Both the position numbers and the translations under genes were made by a program. The notes under the pieces are model-generated. The model did no database searches. It saw only the letters and a program-made list of their open reading frames with translations, and was not told the origin of the DNA. A DNA stretch of 64,000 nucleotides from Exophiala sp. HKRS030 (taxonomy: Eukaryota; Ascomycota; Eurotiomycetes; Chaetothyriales; Herpotrichiellaceae), in contig JAHWDD010000007.1 of NCBI GenBank assembly GCA_023897205.1, positions 2,356,001 through 2,420,000 on the forward strand, written 5' to 3'. Each line of letters begins with the position of its first letter. Position 1 is the stretch's first letter. Below, one piece after another: positions 21,667 through 33,234 of this stretch.

Positions 21667-24200
21667 ATGGGCTACACAGACGCTGATTGGAAAGCCATCA
21701 ACACTATCCGACTGCTTGCGGTATGAGTTTACCCCACGGTCCCATGCTCTTCCCACCAGGACGATCATAATTGACCCCTCTGTGTACAGGTCGATGCCAC
21801 TCTCAAGGCGAACAGCGGTCATCCAGGTGCCCCCATGGGTGAGCAAAATCAATCACTATCATGGCTATCACTACTGACGACGGATTGTAGGCATGGCACC
21901 TGTGGCCCACGTCCTCTTCAACAAATTCATGACCTTCAACCCCCAGAATCCAGACTACATCAATCGCGATCGATTTGTTCTATCGTGAGTGGAATCCATT
22001 TCATCCCGCTCAGTTAATTCCTGCAATTGTCACAAGAGATGGACCGGAGGCGGATCCCGTTTTCACGAGGCATGGAGTGTTTATGCAGCTCCGCGGAATT
22101 GCCAGCCGTTGTTGATATCTCGACCTAGCAGCCACTGACTGCTGGAGGAAAATTCTTACAATCAGTCTCGCTAACGAATCATAGGAACGGCCACGGATGT
22201 ATGCTGCAATATGCCCTTCTCCACTTGTTTGGCTACAAGGTCACCTTGGATGATTTGAAGAACTTCCGAGTAAGCCTCTTCCCATATATGCTGCACTGCA
22301 ATGACCATACTAATGTCTCAAAGCAAATTGACAGCATCACTCCCGGTCACCCAGAGGCTCACGATACTCCCGGCATTGAAGTAACCACAGGTCCTCTGGG
22401 TCAAGGTTTTGCCAATGGAGTCGGTCTGGCCATCGCACAGGCTCACTTGGGCGCTGTTTTCAACAAGCCAGGGTATAACCTGTTCGACAACCACACATAC
22501 ATCTTCTTCGGTGATGGTTGCGCCATGGAAGGTGTCGCCAGCGAAGCCGCTTCCACTGCTGGTCACTTGCAACTTGGTAACCTAATTGCTATTTATGATG
22601 ACAACCACATCTCCATTGGTAAGTGGCGGTAGTGGATACAATTCCAGAGAATGTGCTCTAATTCTTTCAGACGGTGATACCAAATGCGCATTTACCGAGG
22701 ACGTATTGAAACGCTTCGAAGCTTATGGCTGGCACACACAACACGTCGAGGATGGTGACCATGATCTCGAAGGCATTGAAGCGGCAATCCAGAAAGCCAA
22801 GGAAGTCACAGACAAACCCTCAGTCATCAAGTTGACCACAACCATTGGTTTCGGCTCAAAGCTCCAGGGTACTGGTGGTGTCCATGGAAACCCCCTGAAG
22901 GCCGACGATGCTGCACAAGTCAAATCCAAGTTTGGCTTCAACCCAGAAGAGTCGTTTGTCGTTCCTCAAGAGGTTTATGATCAATACTACGCGCACGGCG
23001 CTGAGGGCGCAGCTGCGGACTCGGCTTGGCAAGAACTTTTCAAGAAATACAAGACCGAGTACAAGGAACTTGGTGCGGATCTAGAGCGTCGTCTAGCCAA
23101 AAAACTCCCTGAAGGCTGGGAGAAGAAGCTTCCGGTCTACAAGCCAACCGACGCCGCCAATGCATCCCGTAAACTCTCTGAGAAGGTTTTGGAGGACATC
23201 CACGAAGTCCTTCCTGAGCTTCTATCTGGATCAGCGGACTTGACTGGCAGCAACAACACCCGATGGAAGAATGCCGTCGACTTCCAGCCCCTTCCACTGG
23301 AATTGGTGAATGGTCTGGTCGATATCTTCGATACGGTGTGCGTGAGCACGCAATGGGAGCCATCATGAATGGTATCTCAGCTTATGGTGGTCTGATCCCT
23401 GCCGGAGGCACTTTCTTGAACTTCGTCTCGTATGCTGCCGGTGCGGTCCGTCTGTCTGCATTGTCACATCAACGCGTCATCTGGGTTGCCACTCACGACT
23501 CGATTGGTCTCGGTGAAGATGGTCCTACTCATCAGCCTATTGAGACCCTAGCCCATTTCAGAGCGCTTCCCAACATCCAAGTCTGGAGACCCGCCGATGG
23601 CAACGAGACCTCTGCTGCATACTATAGCGCTCTCACTGCCACTGGAACGCCCTCCATCTTGGCTTTGACCCGACAGAACCTGCCTCAACTGGAGAATTCC
23701 ACACTGGAGAACGGTATCAAGGGTGGCTATGTTGCCATCGAGGCCGAGGACGCTGGTCTTACCATTGTGTCGACTGGTTCCGAAGTCGGAATTGCTATCG
23801 AGGCTGTTAAGGTCCTGAAAGATCAATACGGCATCACGACTCGAGTGGTGTCACTTCCTTGTTGGGAGGTTTTCGATGCCCAGCCAAAGGAATACCAACT
23901 TAAGGTGTTCCCAGATGGAATCCCCACACTTTCCGTTGAAGTCATGTCAACACTCGGATGGGAGAAATACTCACACGAACAATTTGGCTTGAACAGATTT
24001 GGTGCCTCGGGTCCATACAAGGAGGTGTACAAGGTAAGCTATATATATCCTATCAATTTTCCCACAAATGACTAACAGGTGAACAGAAATTCGAATTCAC
24101 TCCTGAAGGCATTGCCAAGCGTGGAAAGTTGACGGTCGACTTCTACAAGGGACTGAAACCCCGTTCTCCCATCAACCGTGCCTTCCAGCAATTGATCTAG
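21667..24200 (+). CDS. TKL1: transketolase, interrupted by a one-base frameshift
   Basis: Seven exons: 21667-21720, 21790-21838, 21891-21984, 22185-22269, 22324-22618, 22671-24033 and 24087-24200. The exons sum to 2054 nt. One added base gives 684 aa, the usual fungal length. The ThDP-dependent fold is clear: the [12 protein letters not shown] block, the SNGHG motif, GPLGQG, the ThDP/metal motif GDGCAMEG...[10 protein letters not shown], then [40 protein letters not shown] and the C-terminal STGSEV domain. The enzyme transfers two-carbon ketol units in the non-oxidative pentose phosphate pathway in the cytosol. At 23288-23291 (CAGCCCCTTCC) the frame breaks: the conserved FQPPSTG needs five C and four are present. 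Downstream frame and motifs are intact to the stop. The break is either a sequence error or a mutation. Intron 3 is unusually long at 200 bp. Confidence 0.93.
23288..23291 (+). other. frameshift site in transketolase (C run one short)
   Basis: A run of four C between CAG and TTCCAC. The upstream frame reads QPLPLELV and ends at a stop by 23368. The frame that begins [14 protein letters not shown] continues the conserved protein. One extra C reconciles both. No GT-AG pair at this point gives a plausible intron. Confidence 0.9.
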
Positions 24201-25444
24201 GATCGTGTCGACCAATATCCGTGGGTCGTTTGGCGATGCTCTCAGCAGAGCTGTATGGAAAAACGATTGAGCATGACTGTAGACAATTTGTCTATACATA
24301 AATGAAATAGATATATCCGGCAGTAACAGATACAATGACGACTCTTAGTCAGCGGCATTGTCGGACTTGTGCATCCCTCCTCGCGTCAACAAGCGTACTA
24401 AATGCCAAGTGAACTGTTCGTGATGATTTGCGTTCTCGGACCTAATGTGGTCAGTCTCCACAAGGGGTGTACTATTGCATGTGATCGGAAATTTATCATC
24501 TATAAAGCGAGCCAGTAACCATCGTCCGACGGGGGTCAGTCCAAGACGCACCACGCAGGCAAGCCCCCTTGGCCTGAGAAACTTCAAGCCATCACATTAC
24601 TCGTACTGTGCTGCATGTCGCTTGGAACCACGACAAATTCTGACGGCCGTTGCATATCGTGAAGGCCTCCACACTCGATGATGATTTGCTAATGGTGGCA
24701 GATGGGGCGGGTGCCACAGATACTTGGTGGGCCAGAATGCGATTGAGAAGTGGATGCCACTCCGTAATGTCCTCGAGGAAGGCCATCTTTAGCCGATATT
24801 GCGCACCCGTTCATTCTCTCTTGCAGGCTCACCCTTCACTTCCTCCCATTGAAGTGTTCCCACATCCTTGACGCCGGACGACACTTTCCGGGAATGTTCA
24901 ACTCTAGACGAGTCGATCGAGGTTGATTTCATCGATCACGAATTACTTCGTACTGGTCTCCGTCCACCCCGTGCCTTTGCTGTTTCCCTAACCTCCCATA
25001 ACATACCAGGTAAGGTGAGCTCAGAGAGGAATCAATGCCCCCACTTTGCACATGGTTATCCTTCTTGAGGCTCTTCTTTATGCAAGCTAAGGGAGATAAA
25101 TGTCGGGGCCTAATTCGTCTAAACTTCGTCCTTGAGCCCATCAGCGAAGAGATGAGGAAACCTCAGCGAGGTCAGAATTGTGGGACTTCAGACTCGGTCC
25201 TCTCACTGCCGCCGTTCCTCCCGTTCCTGCCGTACTTTCCATCTGTTCTAACCATTTGGTGAGATTTTCAACACCCGGCCTCGCAGCAATCGAGGTCTTT
25301 GCTTGCTCAGTGATCAGAATTCCTGATTTGACATATATAACCGTCGTCCACTTGGTCTGATTGTCTCGTACCTTCAGCCTCAACGAAGACTAGGGATCAA
25401 GTAGAGAAGACGCGTCTCCTTTGCACCGAAGGTCTCAGCCCTCT
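24201..25444. other. intergenic, with one weak minus-strand coding candidate
   Basis: This is the 3' flank of transketolase and the 5' flank of the dehydrogenase gene. On the minus strand two adjacent open frames (24592-24786 and 24345-24587) have protein-like composition and lie one after the other in different frames. They match no family I know and no good intron joins them. They might be a small unrecognised or broken gene, but I do not call one. Confidence 0.45.
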
Positions 25445-26746
25445 ATGGCAACGCCCAGGCCATCGACGTGGATTATCATTGGAGCTTCGCGAGGGATCGG
25501 ACTCGAGTTTGTGCGACAACTGCTCGAACAGGGTAATCAGGTCATCGCCGCAGTGCGCAACATCGAGACCGCTAATCAGATCTGGCAATTGTCCGCACGG
25601 CAAACCCGTCCTGGCAGTTGCTTGATTGATCAATGCGATGTTACAAACGAAGCCAGTATTGAGGTTCGTTACATCTTTTCTCCCACCCGAGGTTTCAAGG
25701 AGGAGACGGACGTCTTCGTGTTGTTGTCTTGTTGGGGGAGATCCAACGCTGATAGAGTCGAGTCAGGCATTCGTCGGCAGAATGCGAAACCTGGTCGCAG
25801 GCGGCATGAAGATCGATAATGTGGTTCTGAACGCAGGAATCTTGAGATATCCAAATGTAAGTGGTTATGGACGCGACAGGCAAACGAATCACCATCTGAT
25901 AATTGTCTCCAGAGAGCTACTGAATTGTGCGAGACCTCAACTTGACCGCGCTTGACATTTTGTCTTGGCTGCCATCCCGTTGAACAGAGCCTCAACTGAC
26001 ATATATCCGGAGCTAGATCATTCAGTGAGTTCGCTTTACATCTACACACCAATACAATCGGTCCGATTATCGTGGCGCAGAAATTGCTGCAGATAAGTTC
26101 CCAGAATCCGCCAGCCCGTGTAGTCTTTATCTCTTCAGACTCCGGATCGACAGCTGCATTCCGCGACCACGAAGATGGATTTGGTGCTTACGGAGCGAGC
26201 AAGGCGGCTTTGAATCAGATGTTAAGACGTAAGTTCATATTCTAGCCCTGTTGAGGAATCTGCGGTAATTTGGGCAATCTGTGTTGAATATCTATCATCC
26301 AAAAGAAAGGACGTGTTTCTGGCTTGCTATATAAGGCGTGTTTGAGTCATGCTGACCTCGATTTTCTCTTCATAGATATGGCAGCCGAGCTGAAGCGAAA
26401 AGGGGACAAATGGGAAGAAGTCTGCGTCTTAGCTATGCACCCCGGGGAAGTTCAGACGTGAGCACCAAAATGCCAAGAATACTGACATGACTCCAATACT
26501 GACTCACAGCTGTCTCGTAGCGACATGGCCAATATCGATCTTGACTGGGAAGTCGAAGGTATCATCAGCCCTGAAGAAAGTGTGACCAAGATGCTCGATG
26601 TGATTGGGAAAAAGGGTAAAACAGACAGTGGGACATTCTGGTGCTGGGACGGGCGAGTGAGTTAATCCCGATCTTTGCATATGTTTCCTCTGTTACTTGA
26701 GCTGTGGACATTACTGATGTTGTGGTCTCAGGAGCATCCATGGTGA
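25445..26746 (+). CDS. short-chain dehydrogenase/reductase (SDR family)
   Basis: Seven exons: 25445-25663, 25767-25856, 25913-25926, 26026-26228, 26376-26457, 26521-26656 and 26732-26746. All junctions are GT-AG and the reading phase is continuous. The product is 252 aa, the normal size for a classical SDR. The Rossmann glycine motif GASRGIG lies at about residues 13-19. The NAG motif is in VVLNAGIL, the catalytic serine is in VVFISSDSGS, and the active-site YGASK gives the Tyr-x-x-x-Lys pair. All catalytic elements are present, so it should be an NAD(P)(H)-dependent oxidoreductase. The substrate cannot be inferred. Exon 3 is a microexon of 14 nt encoding RATE plus two bases. The final exon encodes only EHPW and the stop. 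Fungal relatives of this subgroup are small cytosolic oxidoreductases of unknown role. No biosynthetic neighbours are present. Confidence 0.88.
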
Positions 26747-27799
26747 CTGTGGTGTGAGTGTTGGGCATAAGAACGTGATATGTCACGTGACAGTTGACAT
26801 GTGATTCCGTCGAGATTTGCTCACGTGTCATTTACCAGGGGCCACCCCAGGCAGGCAGTCTCCGTGATTCAGATGGTGAATCCAGGCATCGATGGCAGTG
26901 AATTGTGTCTGTTCCACCATTTTCAATGAATTGAAGATGGCCAGTGCCTCTGTCCTGGAGATCCAATGATGCCGCCCATATAATTATCGTAGCATAACAA
27001 GAAGACTCGGTCTTCTGTCATATCCTCGGTGCTGCTATCTCCACCGTATATTGAAATAGCAAGAACAATTGTGTTAATTTGGGAAAGATCGAAAGATTCG
27101 CGCTTGTCCAGATCCGTCTAGCGTGAAGACCAGAATTTTGATTGCCTCTGAATCTCTGCCTGCTCCTGCCAAAACTGCTTGGAAAGAAATGCTCCTGCTA
27201 ATTACTGCAAGTGCCACTGCCACTGCCACTAACTGACGAACCAACTCATTACTTTTTTTGGTCCCGATTCTGATTTCTACCGCTTTTCCTCCTCCTGCTG
27301 CCACCAACATCCACATTTCCTCCAAACAACAATCTCTTCCTCGAGCATTTCTCTGCTTCTTTGTTGCAGTCGATTGCTCTCTTCCCCGTTCCCCTCCCCG
27401 AAAATACTCGTGTCCCATCCAAAAAAACTTGAAAATCCCCTTACGGAAAATCCATCAGAGTCGCCGCAATCGTAAGTTGTTCGGATTGCCCACCCTTTTT
27501 TTTCTGCCAACCACAATTCTCACCTTGAGCCTGATATTTATCGCTCTTGAGACATGTTACTAATCTTTCGGTAGTGCTCGACTTTTTATCCTCGTATCTA
27601 TCAAATCAACCTCATCCTTCCTTCCGGATTCAGCATCTTAAGAGACAAAGAAAAAAGTGAGTGATCTCTCGATACCTTTGTGTGGGCTGCGGACAAACAG
27701 GTCCGCTCTCCCAGTCACTCTCGCTATATTCATCTCGACATCACCTCAAACACAACCAATCTGGTTCCCAACTAACTCGATCATCAGATTACATCAATC
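26747..27799. promoter_or_regulatory. PAB1 upstream region
   Basis: A TCACGTGA palindrome lies at 26783-26790, just after the dehydrogenase stop. From about 27240 the plus strand is rich in C/T tracts and A runs (for example AAAAAAAC near 27420 and AAAGAAAAAAG near 27646), consistent with a long leader for PAB1. GTAAGTTG at 27472 could be the donor of a 5'-UTR intron. Pab1 mRNAs in other organisms are autoregulated through A-rich leaders; whether these tracts do so here is inference. Confidence 0.5.
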
Positions 27800-30195
27800 A
27801 TGTCTGCCGCCGACGTTGCCAACGCTCCCACTGCTGGTCAGAATGGCTCGGCCGACGCCCCCTCTCAGAACGGTGCCCCAACCCTCAACACCAATGTCTC
27901 CCAGACCGAAGGATCTGGCGAGAATGACATCCAGACCCCTTCTCTGCTGCGCCTTCTAACGCTCAGCACTCCGCTTCGCTTTATGTTGGCGAGCTCGACC
28001 CTTCAGTCACCGAGGCCATGCTCTTCGAGTTGTTCTCCTCCATCGGCCAAGTCGCCTCCATCCGTGTCTGTCGTGACGCTGTCACCCGTCGCTCCCTCGG
28101 GTATGCATATGTCAACTACAACAACACCGCTGATGGTGAGCGTGCTTTGGAAGATCTGAACTACACAAGCATCAAGGGCCGTCCTTGCCGCATCATGTGG
28201 TCTCAACGTGACCCAGCCCTGCGCAAGACTGGTCAGGGTAATGTCTTCATCAAAAATCTCGATGCCGCTATCGATAATAAAGCTCTTCATGATACCTTTT
28301 CTCAATTTGGTAACATTCTTAGCTGCAAAGTTGCTCAAGATGAACTTGGCAACTCCAAGGGCTATGGCTTTGTTCATTACGAAACCGCTGAGGCTGCCAG
28401 CTCTGCCATCAAATCAGTTAATGGCATGTTGTTGAACGACAAGAAAGTCTTTGTCGGGCACCACATCGCAAAGAGAGATCGTCAGAGCAAGTTCGAGGAG
28501 ATGAAGGCCAACTTCACCAATGTTTATATCAAAAACATTGATGAATCCGTGTCTGACGATGAGTTCCAGAAATTGTTCGAGAAATACGGTGATGTCGTCT
28601 CTGCTAGCATCACTCGTGACGACAATGGCAAGAGCCGTGGCTTCGGTTTCGTCAACTTCACAAGCCATGAGGCCGCCTCTCAAGCTGTTGATGAACTCAA
28701 CGACAAGGATTTCCATGGAAAGAATTTGTATGTTGGTCGTGCTCAGAAGAAGCACGAACGTGAGGAGGAACTACGCAAGCAATATGAGGCTGCTCGTCTA
28801 GAGAAAGCTTCCAAGTATCAAGGCGTTAACCTTTACGTCAAGAATCTGGCTGATGACATCGACGATGACAAGCTCCGCGACCTCTTCAGCACGTATGGCA
28901 CCATCACCTCCGCCAAAGTTATGCGGGATAGCCTGGAGCGATCCGATTCACCTGCTGGTGAGAAGGATAAGGAAAACAAGAAGGAGGAACCTCAGGAACC
29001 TGAGGTCAAGAAAGAAGAATCAGACAATGACACCAAGGAGGAGTCCAAGGACGAGCCAAAAGAAACAAAGAAGACCCAGAAACTCTTCGGCAAGAGCAAG
29101 GGCTTTGGATTTGTCTGCTTCAGCAATCCCGACGAAGCTTCCAAGGCTGTGTCTGAAATGAACCAAAAGATGATTAATGGTAAGCCACTGTATGTTGCTC
29201 TTGCTCAGCGCAAGGATGTTCGTAAGAACCAGCTCGAGGCTAGTATCCAGGCTCGCAACACCATTCGTCAACAGCAACAGGCCGCAGCTGCTGGTCTTCC
29301 TCAAGGCTACATCCAACCTGCTGTCTTCTACGGCCCTGGTCAACAATTCCTTCCTCCTGGTGCCCAGCGTGGTGGCATTCCGTTCGCAGGTCAGCCCGGT
29401 TTCATTCCTGGTATTCAAGGTGGCGGCCGTGGCCAGTTTGCAGGCATCCAACAGCAAGGTCGTGGAATTCCTCAAGGTCAACAATTCCCTCCTCAGTTTG
29501 GCTTGCCTGGCCAGCTACCTTTCATGCAGAACCCTGCCCTGATCAATGGCATGTATGGCGGTCCCCAAGCTCTAGCACAGTTCCAACAGCAGCAACAGCA
29601 ACAGATCGGCCGCGGTGGTGGCGGTCGTGGTCAGCCACAAGTTGGACAAGGATTCCCACCCAACGTCCAAGGTCTTCCAGGTGTCCGTGGAGGACCAAAC
29701 TTTGCTCAAGGTGGTGGTCGAGGCGGTGTTCAAAACATTCCCGGTGCACAGGGTGGAAACCGTCAACCCCCACAAGGTGCTCGAGGACCAAACTTCCCCA
29801 GTCGTGAAGATGTGCCCCCACCCAGCGCATTGAACAACCTCGCGTCTCTCCCCCCTAGCCAACAGAAACAGGCCCTGGGTGAAGCTATCTACCCCAAGAT
29901 TCAGGTTATTCATCCAGAACTTGCTGGCAAGATTACCGGCATGCTGTTGGAGATGGAAAACTCGGAGCTTATCACATTGTAAGAATAATCACCACCCTTT
30001 CAATGCATCGGAGTTTGATCATGCTAACAATATCTCAGGGTTGATGACGATGTCGCTCTACGTTCCAAGGTTGACGAAGCCCTCAGTGTCTACGATGACT
30101 ACATGAAGACCCAACCACCCACTGCTGGTGGTGCCAACGGCATCAAGGAGGATGACGGCTCCAAGGCTGAAGGCGCCGAGACAAACAACGCCTAG
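27800..30195 (+). CDS. PAB1: polyadenylate-binding protein Pab1, interrupted by a one-base frameshift
   Basis: Exons 27800-29978 and 30039-30195, with a 60-bp intron bearing GCTAACA before the acceptor. With one base restored the product is 778 aa. Four RRM domains follow a short acidic/Ala-rich N-terminus: RRM1 from [13 protein letters not shown]2 from [12 protein letters not shown]3 from TNVYIKNID and RRM4 from [13 protein letters not shown]4 contains a Lys/Glu-rich insertion of about 50 residues, also seen in related fungi. A Gln/Gly/Pro-rich linker leads to the C-terminal MLLE (PABC) domain ([10 protein letters not shown]...[10 protein letters not shown]). The protein binds mRNA poly(A) tails, stabilises mRNA and supports translation initiation through eIF4G. 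The frame breaks at the C run 27936-27939, upstream of RRM1. The RRM1 frame has a stop at 27925-27927 and no ATG until 28018, which lies inside RRM1, so the N-terminus must come from the other frame. Confidence 0.93.
27936..27939 (+). other. frameshift site in PAB1 (C run one short)
   Basis: CAGACCCCTTCTC has four C. A fifth would give [20 protein letters not shown], joining the N-terminal frame to RRM1. As written, the N-terminal frame runs out of phase into nonsense and RRM1 has no start codon. Confidence 0.88.
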
Positions 30196-31187
30196 ATGAA
30201 TATCGGCGTTGTTCTTCTATGAAAACATGTGCTTAAAATTGCATACCAATTGTATTCATCTTAGGCTTGCATGCCTACTCAAAAGTTTTGATCCCCAACA
30301 TATCCTACAGAGTGTTCTTAAATGAATGTACTCATGGAGCTGTGCAGGACACGGATGGAGGTCTTACGGGGAATGGTGTTTTCTCGTTGGGTGGGAGGTG
30401 AATCTTTTCGTGGCTGACAAAGCTACATGCAGTGGGTTATTTTCTCTTTTGTGTGTGTATGATAGACGGGCGATGTGGTTCTTGTCAAATGTCCTATGCC
30501 AGAGGCAAGCTGGTATATTATGTAGCTTTTATGATCTCCGGATCCTTTCTAAACCTAGGAAGTCCGAGATAGGGTTGCAGATTACTTATTCACCTTGCCG
30601 CATGGTTTTATTTAGATTTCCCCTAATGCCAACAATATCAACCTCAAAACATGATCATCTAGAAGAACGTAGTGACTGTAGGAATTGATGGGTATTCCTT
30701 TCAAGCATCAAAGGTTGCACTATACACCTCACACCCTACGACACTCGCTCCAGTTCGCGATCACATGGACGGATATTCACTTGAAAACAGGCACAGACGT
30801 CGTGGTGATTGTCAATGCCTACATTCTGCCACACCGCGACTAGTGACGGTGAGAAGCCCCCGTCACTCGTCTGTCTCTCGGAGTTGGGAAGTGAACTGGA
30901 AGACCGCCTTGACCGTCATGTCTGTAGTAGACTCGACAAGATTCCTCTAAATAGTATCTTCTTTAGAGTCTGAGCTTTCAACCACAGTTGTCCTCGCTCA
31001 GCCAGCCAGCCAGCCAGTCAATCAATCAATCAGCCCACAAGATCGATCTCTGTCGTGTAGATCTTTGCTCAATCGACGCTCTCCAGTAAATAAGAAATCC
31101 CCCTTCATACCACACCGTGGGGAAGTTCGACAATTCAACTCAACTCAACTCAACTCGGCACGAGACGACACGAGACGGTTAGCTGCA
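30196..31187. other. intergenic
   Basis: 3' flank of PAB1 and promoter/leader of the next plus-strand gene. No coding signal. Short simple repeats occur at 30999-31033 ((CAGC)n then (CAAT)n) and at 31138-31156 ((CAACT)n), just before the next start codon. Confidence 0.6.
30999..31033. repeat. (CAGC)n-(CAAT)n microsatellite
   Basis: About four CAGC units followed by three CAAT units, in the presumed leader of the gene at 31188. Confidence 0.8.
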
Positions 31188-32390
31188 ATGTCATCACCCG
31201 CTCCCAGTCTCGGATCCGAAGACCTGCTATTCTTCCCGATCTCATCATCGCCCACACCCCACCCAGACGAAGAAGTGCAGATGATGCTAGAAAAGGCGCG
31301 CCAAGTGACGAGTCTGCCGCCTTGTATCGCCAAGCTCGTGCAAGAGAAACCGGACTATGGCGTTGTCTTTGAGCGGCAGATCCGGCTGCTGCAGAGCCGG
31401 TCGCAGGCGTTTGAGGACGGCCATGTCACCGTCTATGATAAGGTCTTGTTGGCCTTGACGCGCAATGGAGCCGATCTGCGTAACCCGGCGGCCGTGGCGT
31501 ATTATTGTGAGGAGTTTCTGGGGATTAGTTTGTCTGAAAGAACAGGAAATGGAAATGGAGGAGGAGGAGAAGGTTTTGTGCAGAGTGCGGTTTCCCAGGC
31601 GATCGACGTCAAAGCTATGTTGAGCCAGTGTAAGTCTTCGAGCTGCAATTGCAATTGACGGTGACCCGTGGCGTGGTTGGATTCCGTGGGTTTCATGTTC
31701 CTGACCTTTTTATTCCCCAATCCAGATCAAGCAGCGCCGCAATCGCAATCATGTGGGCAGACAGGATATAGCGAGCGAGTGGCCGATGAACAACCGAAAA
31801 GTGCAACCCGGACTGACATGGCAGCGGATCTCGCGCAGCTGTGGCGAGTGTATGAGACAGCGAAGCAAGAATACGTGGCGCTGGCCAACAAGAGGAACGA
31901 ACACACGATCAAAGCGGCCAAGTTCCTGCGTGACACGGCCGAGAACACGCTGCATCACCTCGTGAACAAGAACGTCGACGACATCATGCTCGCCGAATTG
32001 CGCGCGACGTATGAAATGGCCAAGACCGTGGTCGTGTCGTTGACCGGTGGCAAGAAGAGGAAGTTCGACACGGTCGAGATGGAATCTGTGCGTGGTACTC
32101 CACGGGGTCCAAGAGGTGGGATCTTCAATCACAGTCACTCCCGTGATGCTGCCAGGCCTGCCTCTGTGGGTGGTCGCAACGGTGCGATATACACATCTCA
32201 CATGTATCATGGCAATGAGAGGAGGCCCACCGATGTGACAAGATATGATAGATACCACCAGAGCCGGGCATTGCGTGAGATGGGTAGGGATCGCATTGAA
32301 GCTTCTCTCGCGTACGACATTGAACTCAGTCGTGCTCCTGCGCGTCGTCGGAGGTCGTACGACTCATACCAACCCGAGAGACGCTATTAG
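31188..32390 (+). CDS. unrecognised fungal protein, helical centre and Arg/Tyr-rich C-terminus
   Basis: Two exons, 31188-31629 and 31726-32390, with a 96-bp intron (GTAAGT...CCAG) containing a CTGAC branch site. The product is 368 aa. I do not recognise a family. The N-terminal half (about residues 25-125) is predicted helical and ordered, with PDYGVVFERQIRLLQ and NPAAVAYYCEEFLG. A Gly/Asn-rich linker follows. The central part (about 190-270) is a long amphipathic helix (MAADLAQLWRVYETAKQEYV...) that could form a coiled coil. The last 90 residues are basic and Arg/Tyr/His-rich, with a GGKKRKF nuclear-localisation-like patch at their start. A nuclear or RNA-associated role is possible but only inferred from composition. 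The start was chosen at the first ATG after the CAACT repeat. Confidence 0.75.
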
Positions 32391-33234
32391 GCAGTTAAGA
32401 GCCGGGGAAGAGATTTCGAGAGATAGAGAGGGAGAAACTGGCCTGTGCTTGAACATCAAATGGATGACATCCTGGAGTAGCCACAGTGTCTGCAGTATTG
32501 GAGGACTTTAGCCCAGGGACACATAGCTCATGCGAGGTCCTGATAGCTGTGGCAGATGTTTGTCGGTACTGCAAGTTGGTACATGCTCCATAGGTAGAAT
32601 GTAGGTTGTATGCAATGGTTATGAAGTTCAAGAGAAACACGTCCAGGAAGATACTTTGGGACTGGCGAAGGTTGATAAGTGGGATGGATGGTCGGCGCCC
32701 AAATGCTTAGCACTCATTATGTACAGCGAGAACGTACCCACATCCACGAGGGATCGACCAGGTCGAGCGACAGGCCGTTGCACTGTTGAACACTCTGTGA
32801 GTACTCCGTACACATATAGACATGTTTATTCAACTTTTCACAGTACGACCGTCAACAAAATCTGGTCTTTGTTGTGGGACTTTTGTGTGTTTCATACAGT
32901 CCCTGGTCAGAAGAAAGTCTGTATTTACGACGAAATCCTTGCATGAGTCACTACCAGGTATCTCAGGTCATAACTCATCAAGACAGAATACCGACTTCCC
33001 AGAATCCTCCAGATATTTGTGGATCAAATTGAAATAAATTTTGAAAAAATAACACATTTAGAAGAAGCCCGAGTTTTGGTGTCGCAATCCCAGATACCTC
33101 GACCATCCGCGAAAACAACCTGGAACTCCATACACCAGACCATTTACTCCCAAAACCATGCAACGTTCAATACATCATCTCTTCGTTCATCATTTCAAAA
33201 ACAATCCAAAGGACCAAAAATCCACATCATGGGC
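32391..33234. other. convergent intergenic region
   Basis: Lies between the plus-strand gene ending at 32390 and the minus-strand gene ending at 33235. It should hold both terminators. No open frame looks coding. Confidence 0.55.

Noticed and set aside
23288..23291. Programmed ribosomal frameshifting as the explanation for the broken genes
   Set aside because: The needed -1 shifts occur at sequences that do not fit X-XXY-YYZ heptamers, no downstream pseudoknot is visible, and unrelated housekeeping genes would all need it.
29020..29913. Minus-strand frames up to 154 codons inside PAB1
   Set aside because: Antisense shadows of a strongly codon-biased gene.
31749..32258. 169-codon minus-strand frame
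   Set aside because: Antisense to exon 2 of the gene at 31188, which has better splice and composition support.
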